From Desulfobulbaceae bacterium UBA5173 (GTDB lineage Bacteria; Desulfobacterota; Desulfobulbia; Desulfobulbales; Desulfobulbaceae), in contig DHWV01000106.1 of assembly GCA_002413355.1 (NCBI GenBank), positions 1-15,627 on the forward strand: 15,627 nt of DNA, given 5' to 3'. Positions 1 through 4,957 of this stretch are shown piece by piece. Numbering within the stretch: the first letter of the stretch is position 1; each line of letters begins with the position of its first letter. Below the pieces are notes generated by a model, which saw only the letters and a program-made list of their open reading frames with translations, was not told where the DNA came from and did not search any database. Made by a program: the position numbers and the translations under genes.

Positions 1-1
1 A

Positions 2-80
2 GTCACAACTTGGGTTATAGATAGCAACGTCATCAAGGTTCATCCTGACGGAACTGGGACATTAAAAAAATGGTCCGCAG
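2..80 (+). mobile_element. IS5-family transposase fragment (internal part)
   Basis: One frame is open from the window edge and reads VIDSNVIKVHPDGTGTLKK. A -1 shift in the A7 run at 64-70 continues it as KNGPQ. This closely resembles the stretch around the first catalytic Asp (the IDS motif) of two-ORF IS5-family transposases, which typically read D-S-x-x-V-K-V-H-P-D-G-T-G-x-L-K-K-N-G-P-Q. Members of this family are known to use A-rich slippery sites to join two reading frames, so the shift may be programmed. The homology stops at about position 80 and is replaced by hemL sequence, without a visible terminal inverted repeat. It is therefore a remnant or an assembly join, not an intact element. 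The identification is from recall of the family, not from a search. Confidence 0.6.
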
Positions 81-365
81 CTTGCGGCAATTGGGGCACA
101 GGCCAAGGTGCCGACCGTGCTCAACCGCATCGGCTCGATGATGACCTGCTTCTTCACCGACGCGCCGGTGACAGACTTTGTATCGGCGATGAAATCGAAT
201 ACAGAACACTACGGGCAGCATTTCCGACAAATGCTCGCCAGTGGCATCTGGCTGGCTCCGTCGCAGTTTGAGGCTGCCTTTGTTTCCGCCGCCCATGACC
301 GGCAGCACTTGCAGAAGGCGTTAGATGCAACAGCGGCATCATTGGCAAAGTTGACTGCGGCGTAG
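81..365 (+). pseudogene. hemL: Glutamate-1-semialdehyde 2,1-aminomutase, C-terminal fragment
   Basis: About 95 residues match the extreme C-terminus of HemL, the PLP enzyme that converts glutamate-1-semialdehyde to 5-aminolevulinate in the C5 haem pathway. Recognisable blocks are NRIGSMMTCFFTD, PVTDFVSAMKS, and GIWLAPSQFEAAFVS followed by AAHD. The end at TAG 363-365 fits the family C-terminus. About 330 residues of a roughly 430-residue protein are missing, including the PLP lysine. The reading frame has a stop at 63-65 just upstream and no credible ribosome site. The missing part is replaced by an IS5-type transposase fragment. hemL directly upstream of the F0 ATPase genes fits an ancestral order later broken, unless the break is an assembly artefact. 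Confidence 0.75.
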
Positions 366-433
366 GAAAAGCCTTGCGTTTGCCGCACAGCCGTGCTATC
401 TACATGTTTTATCTAAACAGAAGCGGAGTTGTC

Positions 434-667
434 ATGCCCAAAGAGGAAAAAAGCGTTCTTGCTGACTTGGCCATATACAGCCAAAGCGGCATGACCTTTG
501 CCCTCTCGGTGATGATTGGCTTCGGCTTTGGCTGGTGGTTAGACAACAAGGTCTTTGCGGGCCGCACTGCGCCTTGGCTGATGTTCATCTTTCTCGGCTT
601 CGGCATTGCTGCGGGCTTCAAGCATCTCTGGGACTTGAGCCGCAGAATCGCCAAGAATGACCACTGA
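434..667 (+). CDS. atpZ: AtpZ/AtpI-family F0F1 ATP synthase accessory subunit
   Basis: A 77-residue protein with two membrane segments: one around FALSVMIGFGFGWWLDNK and one in PWLMFIFLGFGIAAGF, followed by the basic tail HLWDLSRRIAKNDH. The G-W-W-L-D and G-I-A-A-G-F patterns are typical of the small AtpZ protein encoded at the head of many F0 operons, thought to help assembly of the c-ring or ion supply. The ATG at 434 is chosen because AGCGGAG lies just upstream and the family starts shortly before the KEEKS segment. Longer in-frame starts at 404 and 374 add no family-like residues. The gene overlaps atpI by 11 bases, which indicates one operon with translational coupling. Confidence 0.8.
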   Translation: MPKEEKSVLADLAIYSQSGMTFALSVMIGFGFGWWLDNKVFAGRTAPWLMFIFLGFGIAAGFKHLWDLSRRIAKNDH

Positions 668-1058
668 GTCAGACGATGATTTCGCCCTGCTGCGGGCAGT
701 CGAGCAGTTCAGCCTGCTACTGCTCTCTCTGCTTGCGCTGGGCGGCGGTTATTTGTCGGGCTGGCGTTTCGCCTGCTCGGCATTGATTGGCGGGGCAGTG
801 TCCTTCAGCAGTTTTATCGTGCTGAAAAAGACAGTGTTGAAAATTGTCAGCAGAATCGGCGCACCGCAGCCGACAGCCGGTTTCGCGGTCAAGTTTTATC
901 TACATCTGCTTGCGCTGATCGTGCTGCTTACCGCATTGAGCTTGACGATCAAAATACATCTTCTTGGTCTGTTTGCAGGATTGTCTGTGGTCATGGTCAG
1001 CGTCGTCACTGTTGTCCTTGGCCGGGGCTTGCTAGAATTTTTCGGGAAAGGAGCATAG
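657..1058 (+). CDS. atpI: ATP synthase subunit I (AtpI-like membrane protein)
   Basis: A 133-residue hydrophobic protein with four predicted membrane segments at about residues 17-36, 38-57, 76-97 and 101-124. Size, topology and position between atpZ and atpB match the poorly conserved ATP synthase subunit I, an assembly factor for the c-ring in the inner membrane. The acidic start MTTESDDDFALLRAVEQ precedes the first helix. The ATG at 657 lies inside the end of atpZ and the stop is 4 bases before the atpB start. Sequence conservation in this family is low, so the call rests mainly on gene order and topology. Confidence 0.75.
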   Translation: MTTESDDDFALLRAVEQFSLLLLSLLALGGGYLSGWRFACSALIGGAVSFSSFIVLKKTVLKIVSRIGAPQPTAGFAVKFYLHLLALIVLLTALSLTIKIHLLGLFAGLSVVMVSVVTVVLGRGLLEFFGKGA

Positions 1059-1062
1059 AGAC

Positions 1063-1785
1063 ATGGAACATCCAATACTGTTCATTTCGGTGATTCTGCA
1101 CTGGATTGGTCTGCCGGTGCCGCATGGGCCAATCGGCGCAACGCTGCTGGAAAAGCTCTGCGAGCCGTACCTCACCTACACCTGGCTGCTGATGGCCTTT
1201 CTCTTTGTCGTGCCGAAGCTGACACTGGGCAACTTGGAGCTGGTGCCCGGTACAGGCCAGAATTTCTGGGAAGCGGTGATCGGCGGTCTCATGGATTTTT
1301 TCAGCGAGCACATGGGCAGGAAGCAAGCCCGCATCCTCTTTCCTGTGCTGGCCACCTTCTTCATCTACATTGTGCTGGCCAACATGATCGGCCTGCTGCC
1401 CGGCTTCATGTCGCCAACTTCCAGCATTAACATCACGTTGGCCATGACCCTGATCGTCTGGGTGCTGCATCACATCATCGGCTTCCAGCACCACGGCCTC
1501 AAATACTACAAGCATTTCACCGGGCCGATTGCTCTGATGGCTCCGTTCATGTTCGTGCTGGAGCTGATCGGCAACTTTGCCCGGCTCATTTCGCTCTCCA
1601 TGCGTCTGTTCGGCAACATCCTGGCCAAGGAGATCCTGCTGACCATCCTGTTCATGCTGGCGGGTGCTATTTTTGCGCCGCTGCCCATCCTCTGTCTCGG
1701 TGTGCTGGTCTCTCTGATTCAGGCATTGGTTTTCGTCCTGCTTTCAGTCATCTACTGCGTCGGAGCGATGGAGCACGCCCACTGA
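1063..1785 (+). CDS. atpB: ATP synthase F0 subunit a
   Basis: A 240-residue integral membrane protein, the stator channel subunit that passes ions to the c-ring. The signature helix near the C-terminus, ELIGNFARLISLSMRLFGN, holds the essential arginine (R181 in SMRLFGN). NANMIGLLPGF-like sequence at residues 106-115 (ANMIGLLPGF) is also typical of subunit a. About six membrane segments are visible. Length is normal for the short bacterial form. A good ribosome site (AAAGGAG) lies 10 bases before the ATG. It is followed after 69 bases by atpE, in the usual a-then-c order; the b and F1 subunits are not in the window. Confidence 0.95.
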   Translation: MEHPILFISVILHWIGLPVPHGPIGATLLEKLCEPYLTYTWLLMAFLFVVPKLTLGNLELVPGTGQNFWEAVIGGLMDFFSEHMGRKQARILFPVLATFFIYIVLANMIGLLPGFMSPTSSINITLAMTLIVWVLHHIIGFQHHGLKYYKHFTGPIALMAPFMFVLELIGNFARLISLSMRLFGNILAKEILLTILFMLAGAIFAPLPILCLGVLVSLIQALVFVLLSVIYCVGAMEHAH

Positions 1786-1854
1786 ACGTTTTTCCCCAGA
1801 TTACCCAAAGGAAGAAGGCCAATTCTTTCATCATTATTTCGGAGGTAGCAACAA

Positions 1855-2118
1855 ATGGACAAGATTTCTCTCGCCTTGGTATGCTTTTCAGCCGCGACAT
1901 CCATCGGCGTGACTGGCTTCGCCGCTGCTCTGAGCATGGGACGCGCCGTTGAGAGCGCGTGCAGCGGCATCGCCCGCAACCCAGAGGCCAAAGGGCCGAT
2001 CACCACCACCATGATCCTCGGCATGGCTCTGATCGAGTCCATCGCCATCTACGGTTTGGTTATCGCCATCATCCTGCTCTTTGCCAACCCGTACAAGGCG
2101 GCACTGATCGGCGGCTGA
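1855..2118 (+). CDS. atpE: ATP synthase F0 subunit c
   Basis: An 87-residue two-helix hairpin protein that forms the rotor ring. The polar loop reads RNPEAKGPI (residues 41-49), and the ion-binding carboxylate is E61 in ALIESIAIYG. The ring-packing glycine-rich helix 1 is less regular than usual (AAALSMGRAVES). The glutamine found in helix 1 of Na+-coupled c subunits is replaced by Ala when aligned on the G-R/K-A-V-E-S block. Proton coupling is therefore more likely, although E-S and a Tyr four residues on are present. A GGAGG ribosome site lies about 10 bases before the ATG. A strong terminator follows the stop. Confidence 0.95.
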   Translation: MDKISLALVCFSAATSIGVTGFAAALSMGRAVESACSGIARNPEAKGPITTTMILGMALIESIAIYGLVIAIILLFANPYKAALIGG

Positions 2119-2141
2119 TCCACACAGCGCATTATGTGCAG

Positions 2142-2179
2142 AAAAGGCCGCAGTCGGAGATTTCCGGCTGCGGCCTTTT
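2142..2179. terminator. Bidirectional intrinsic terminator of atp operon and cre-like RNA
   Basis: A perfect 12-bp stem pairs AAAAGGCCGCAG (2142-2153) with CTGCGGCCTTTT (2168-2179), extended by four inner pairs around an AGATTT loop. On the plus strand the stem runs into five T, ending the atp operon. On the minus strand it also ends in TTTT and would end the RNA made from the promoter at 2274-2302. Confidence 0.9.
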
Positions 2180-2190
2180 TGTTTTGGCGT

Positions 2191-2218
2191 GTACGCTTCT
2201 GCCTGTTCGGCAGTTAAC
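2191..2218 (-). CRISPR. Degenerate type I-F repeat, downstream copy of the cre-like unit
   Basis: The first 20 nt on the minus strand are GTTAACTGCCGAACAGGCAG, 18 of 20 identical to the I-F consensus. The CTGCC/GGCAG hairpin recognised by Cas6f is intact. The last 8 nt (AAGCGTAC) have lost the handle sequence. This half-decay is what selection would leave if only the 3' hairpin retained in the mature guide were needed. Confidence 0.85.
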
Positions 2219-2238
2219 ATCTCGGCATTAAATATATT
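2219..2238 (-). other. 20-nt pseudo-spacer of the cre-like RNA
   Basis: The minus-strand sequence is AATATATTTAATGCCGAGAT, exactly between the handle of the first repeat and the hairpin half of the second. It is 12 nt shorter than the standard 32-nt I-F spacer, that is two 6-nt Cas7f units shorter. Positions 1-11 match the minus strand at 2389-2379 perfectly. Positions 13, 16, 17, 19 and 20 also match, giving 16 of 20. Confidence 0.85.
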
Positions 2239-2267
2239 TTTCTAAGCTGACCTGTGCGGCAGTATAA
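2239..2267 (-). CRISPR. Degenerate type I-F repeat, upstream copy of the cre-like unit
   Basis: On the minus strand this matches the I-F consensus repeat (GTTCACTGCC, then GCACAGGCAG, then CTTAGAAA) except for its first 4 nt and one inserted T in the 3' arm of the hairpin (GG-T-CAG). The 3' handle CTTAGAAA is perfect. The handle is the part that stays in the crRNA and is bound by Cas8f and Cas5f, which explains selective conservation. The bulged stem may weaken Cas6f cutting. Confidence 0.88.
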
Positions 2268-2273
2268 AAACAC

Positions 2274-2302
2274 ACTATAGTTATTTTTTCTTTTTTTTGC
2301 AA
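2274..2302 (-). promoter_or_regulatory. Sigma70-type promoter of the cre-like RNA
   Basis: On the minus strand, TTGCAA (2302-2297) and TATAGT (2279-2274) are separated by exactly 17 nt, which is largely A-rich. Initiation 6-9 nt further places +1 at about 2267-2265, at the first bases of the repeat. It is divergent from the cas8f promoter, with the two -35 boxes 18 bases apart. Confidence 0.7.
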
Positions 2303-2320
2303 CATTCGGCTTCGTGGAGC

Positions 2321-2348
2321 TTGACAGCGAAAAAATGCCGAGTATATT
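2321..2348 (+). promoter_or_regulatory. Sigma70-type promoter of the cas8f-cas5f-cas7f-cas6f operon
   Basis: A consensus -35 box TTGACA (2321-2326) and a -10 box TATATT (2343-2348) are 16 nt apart, giving +1 at about 2355. This leaves a leader of about 237 nt before cas8f. The sequence AATGCCGAG in the spacer between the boxes is the inverted copy of part of the pseudo-spacer. Confidence 0.7.
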
Positions 2349-2369
2349 GGTAGAGAGCAAGATTTTTTT

Positions 2370-2391
2370 ATTTCTACTTTAAATATATTGG
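2370..2391 (-). promoter_or_regulatory. Predicted Cascade-cre binding site (PAM plus protospacer)
   Basis: The minus strand reads CC at 2391-2390, then AATATATTTAAAGTAGAAAT at 2389-2370. CC is the canonical I-F PAM. The first 11 nt equal the pseudo-spacer exactly. Two of the four mismatches (12 and 18) fall on positions that are flipped out every 6 nt in type I complexes and do not contribute to pairing. The site lies about +15 to +37 relative to the predicted cas start, so bound Cascade would block early elongation. A further TATATT inside the site (2384-2389) could be a second -10 box, though it lacks a good -35 box. Confidence 0.8.
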
Positions 2392-2400
2392 ATGGAAACT

Positions 2401-2574
2401 ATGAACATCAGCATATCCCTTCATGCGACAACTGCCGAAATTGTGACATTTCTCATCATGTTACCTCTACTTGCAAGGCGGGCTGCTTCGGCACTGATCG
2501 TACTTGGCAGTGAACTTGCGGACACAGGCTATTGGATACGAAGAACCATGACGCAGCAGAACTGTATCTGCTAA
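2401..2574 (+). CDS. Small leader ORF of the cas operon (unknown function)
   Basis: A 57-codon ORF (60 codons if ATG 2392 is used) fills most of the cas leader and ends 17 bases before cas8f. It encodes a hydrophobic core, EIVTFLIMLPLLARR, followed by a polar tail ending QNCIC. Its ribosome site is weak (GGATGG or GGAAA close to ATG 2401). Four of its four Arg codons are AGG, CGG, CGA and AGA, in two adjacent pairs. I do not recognise the protein. It starts immediately after the predicted Cascade-cre target and so would be repressed with the operon. It could be a leader peptide coupled to cas8f, a small toxin guarded by Cascade as in CreTA modules, or an ORF by chance. Confidence 0.3.
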   Translation: MNISISLHATTAEIVTFLIMLPLLARRAASALIVLGSELADTGYWIRRTMTQQNCIC

Positions 2575-2591
2575 GAAGGAGGGGGATTTCT

Positions 2592-3971
2592 ATGGAACAA
2601 GAAAGTCTGTCGGCAAAAATAGCTGGTTATATTTCGGAGCGGGCGAAACCGAAGCTGGAGGAGCTGACGAAAAAGGCGGAGAAGGAGCGCAAAAAGGCTG
2701 CGGACAGCCCGGAAGCCTTAGCCGAGGTAGAAGCGGCATTGGCGGAAGAAGAAATTGCGCTGAAGATCAAATTTGAGCCAGCCGTGTGGCTAACCGACGC
2801 GGCTCGACGGGCTGGGCAGATTCAATTCACAACCCATCCGATCAAATTCACCAATTCGCAGGCGAAGGGCGCAAGTAGCTGCTATGCTGAGTCAGGGCCG
2901 CAGCAGCCAGCGGAGATGCTTGAAGGTTCGCTGATTAGCACGGCTTCGCTGGCAAAACTTGCAATTGATGTGGATGGCAACGCTGCTGCCTTGGATGTGG
3001 CCGCGCTGCTGCAATTGGAGCAGGACGGCAGAATGCTGCTGAAATATATCCAGGCGCAGGATGCGGAACCGCTCCGGCCTTTTGCCAAAAGCGACGAGCA
3101 GCTTGCCGATTGGCTGGAGGGTTTCGGTCAGGCGGTGTCAGTCGCCGCACCGAGTTCTCACAGTCTGGCCAAGCAGCTATATTTTCCGGTCGGCGATGGC
3201 CAGTATCATCTGCTTTCACCGCTTTTTTCCTCGTCCTTGGCGCAGGCAGTGCATGAGCGGATTCATAGCTCCCGCTTTTCCGACAAGGCCAAGGAGGTGC
3301 GCAAAGCCAAGCGGGAGGAGAAATTCCACGAATCGCCGACTGTGGATTACCCCAACACGGCGGTGATGACCTTTGGCGGCACCAAGCCGCAGAATGTCAG
3401 CCAGCTCAACAGCAGGCGCGGCGGCAAGGTCTATCTTCTCTCCTGCGCCCCGCCGGTGTGGGAAAACCGCAATCAGCCGCCACTGGAGGAAACAGTCTTC
3501 AGCCCTCGGCAGTTTAGTTATTATGCCCGCAAAGAGGTCTATGCGCTGCATAGCCATCTAAAAGAGTGCTTGGCTAAATCAAAAAACGTCGCAATCCGAG
3601 ATCGGCGGGCTGAACTGGTTGACAGCATTATAGACAGGTTGACAATGTACGCCGCTGAAATTCAACACAACTTTGAAGCAGGATGGAGCGGCAAGACTGA
3701 ATGCAGACTCATCCACGTTGAACAGCTTTGGCTTGATCCACAGCGAGGCTTAACCGATGCGGAATTCAAGGTGGAGCGGGAGCGAAACGAATGGCAGGAA
3801 GAAATTGCTGCCCGCTTTGCCCGCTGGTTGAACAGGCAGCTGGAGGGAAAGCTGTGGGAGGAAGAAGAGGGAAGAAAGCTGAACGTGGGTGATCCTGGAA
3901 TCAGGGAATGGAAGAGCCTATTGGAAAAGAAGTTGCGGCTGCTTAAAGACGACTTGGAGGCGTTTGCATGA
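2592..3971 (+). CDS. cas8f: Type I-F Cascade large subunit Cas8f (Csy1)
   Basis: A 459-residue protein colinear with Pseudomonas Csy1. Conserved blocks include WLTDAARRAGQIQ (66-78), VDGNAAALDV (127-136), SHSLAKQLYFP (189-199), and FGGTKPQNVSQLN (261-273), plus EQLWLDPQRG near the C-terminus. Cas8f caps the crRNA 5' handle with Cas5f and reads the CC PAM. The residues equivalent to the PAM-contacting Asn and Lys of Pseudomonas Csy1 are present as N130 and K265, with N268 also kept. The ATG at 2592 is chosen because AAGGAGG lies 9 bases upstream and the N-terminus then fits the family; the in-frame start at 2532 has no ribosome site. The N-terminus has an extra charged, coiled-coil-like stretch (KPKLEELTKKAEKERKKA). 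It heads a four-gene operon and overlaps cas5f by ATGA. Confidence 0.97.
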   Translation: MEQESLSAKIAGYISERAKPKLEELTKKAEKERKKAADSPEALAEVEAALAEEEIALKIKFEPAVWLTDAARRAGQIQFTTHPIKFTNSQAKGASSCYAESGPQQPAEMLEGSLISTASLAKLAIDVDGNAAALDVAALLQLEQDGRMLLKYIQAQDAEPLRPFAKSDEQLADWLEGFGQAVSVAAPSSHSLAKQLYFPVGDGQYHLLSPLFSSSLAQAVHERIHSSRFSDKAKEVRKAKREEKFHESPTVDYPNTAVMTFGGTKPQNVSQLNSRRGGKVYLLSCAPPVWENRNQPPLEETVFSPRQFSYYARKEVYALHSHLKECLAKSKNVAIRDRRAELVDSIIDRLTMYAAEIQHNFEAGWSGKTECRLIHVEQLWLDPQRGLTDAEFKVERERNEWQEEIAARFARWLNRQLEGKLWEEEEGRKLNVGDPGIREWKSLLEKKLRLLKDDLEAFA

Positions 3972-4921
3972 TTAACGACGAGCAAGGACTGCTGATTCTG
4001 CGGCGCATCAGGGTTGAAAACGCCAATGCCGTGGCTGGGCTGACATGGGGCTTTCCGGCGGTGTCCGCCTTTCTCGGCTTCACTCATGCCCTGTCGCGTA
4101 AACTGCCGCCTGAATTGGGGCTGAAGCTGACCGGTTGTGGCATCGTCTGCCATGAGCATGAGGCGCAGGCGTATCAGCCCAAAAGCTGGAGCGATTATGT
4201 CTTCTCCCTCAGCCGCAACCCGCTGACTAAAACCGGCGAAACCGCTTCCTTCATCGAAGAAGGCCGGATGCGGATGACCGTGTCGCTGCTGATTCCTTTC
4301 ACAGGAAATTTAGACAGTCTGTACGCGGACGAAAAAGAAGCCTTGCCTGAGACCTTCAAGAATCTTGTTCTCAGCCAGCGGCTTGCAGGCGGCACTATAT
4401 TAGACCTCAAAAAACCAGAAAGAAAGATGTTTCCAGAAAACTGGGAGGAACGGCAGAAATTCAATCGCGAACAGCTGCGGCAGCTTCTGCCCGGCTTTGC
4501 CTTAGTGCAGCGGGCTGATCTACTCGCCGAGCATCTCAGCGAATTAAGGAAGGAGACACCGGAGCCCGAGCCGATGGATGCTTGGTTGGATTTTGCCGCC
4601 CTCAAACACAAGGCGGAACAGCCGGAGGAAGGTAAAGAAAAAGCGGAATGGCGATACGTGCCAAAGCCGGGCGGCGGCTGGCTGGTGCCGCTTACGGTGG
4701 GGTATCGGGGCATTTCTGAGCTGCACGAGCCGGGCCGGGTGGCTCGCGTCCGTGATGCGCAAACTCCGTTCCGTTTTGCCGAGGCGGTGTACAGCGTGGG
4801 CGAATGGCTCAGTCCACACCGGGCAGAAAAGCTGGATGATCTGATCTGGCGGTATGAAACTGAGCCGGAAAGCGGCTGGTATCTGTGTCAAAACGGGTAC
4901 AAAGAAGTGTCGAACGATTAA
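3968..4921 (+). CDS. cas5f: Type I-F Cascade subunit Cas5f (Csy2)
   Basis: A 317-residue RAMP-type protein that with Cas8f holds the crRNA 5' handle. The start ILRRIRVENANAVAGLTWG and the following PAVSAFLGFTHALSR are typical Csy2, as is VPLTVGYRGISELHEPGRV towards the C-terminus. Length is close to the 327 residues of Pseudomonas Csy2. The gene overlaps cas8f by 4 bases (ATGA) and is not fused to it. This separates the system from transposon-encoded I-F3 variants, which have a Cas8f-Cas5f fusion. cas7f follows after a 36-base gap. Confidence 0.95.
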   Translation: MINDEQGLLILRRIRVENANAVAGLTWGFPAVSAFLGFTHALSRKLPPELGLKLTGCGIVCHEHEAQAYQPKSWSDYVFSLSRNPLTKTGETASFIEEGRMRMTVSLLIPFTGNLDSLYADEKEALPETFKNLVLSQRLAGGTILDLKKPERKMFPENWEERQKFNREQLRQLLPGFALVQRADLLAEHLSELRKETPEPEPMDAWLDFAALKHKAEQPEEGKEKAEWRYVPKPGGGWLVPLTVGYRGISELHEPGRVARVRDAQTPFRFAEAVYSVGEWLSPHRAEKLDDLIWRYETEPESGWYLCQNGYKEVSND

Positions 4922-4957
4922 AGGCAATTCAAAAAACACCTTTTCAGGAGAACAATC

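Larger units (their letters stand above)
2191..2265 (-). ncRNA. CRISPR-resembling (cre-like) guide RNA, predicted cas operon repressor
   Basis: A short minus-strand RNA gene encoded divergently from cas8f. Going 5' to 3' it has a degenerate I-F repeat (2267-2239), a 20-nt pseudo-spacer (2238-2219), a second degenerate repeat (2218-2191), and the terminator at 2179-2142. The predicted start near A2265 lies inside the first repeat, so the unit has no leader. Cas6f cutting after each hairpin would leave an 8-nt handle CUUAGAAA, a 20-nt guide and a 20-nt 3' hairpin, about 48 nt compared with the usual 60. The first 11 guide positions match the cas leader next to a CC PAM. Known cre RNAs in other CRISPR types direct Cascade to repress cas or toxin promoters through such short seed matches. 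That function is inferred here; the parts and the match are seen directly. Confidence 0.85.

Noticed and set aside
1888..2118. Na+-coupled c subunit
   Set aside because: E61 and S62 are present but the helix-1 glutamine of the Na+ motif aligns with Ala, so proton coupling is the simpler reading.
2191..2267. An ordinary two-repeat CRISPR array
   Set aside because: The spacer is 20 nt rather than 32, both repeats are degenerate in complementary halves, the promoter starts inside the first repeat without a leader, and the spacer matches the adjacent cas leader.
2532..2591. Upstream in-frame extension of cas8f starting at 2532
   Set aside because: It has no ribosome site and overlaps the leader ORF, whereas ATG 2592 has AAGGAGG at 9 bases and fits the Csy1 N-terminus.
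2592..4921. A transposon-guided (CAST, I-F3) interpretation
   Set aside because: cas8f and cas5f are separate, and no tniQ, tnsA, tnsB or tnsC genes are present in the window.
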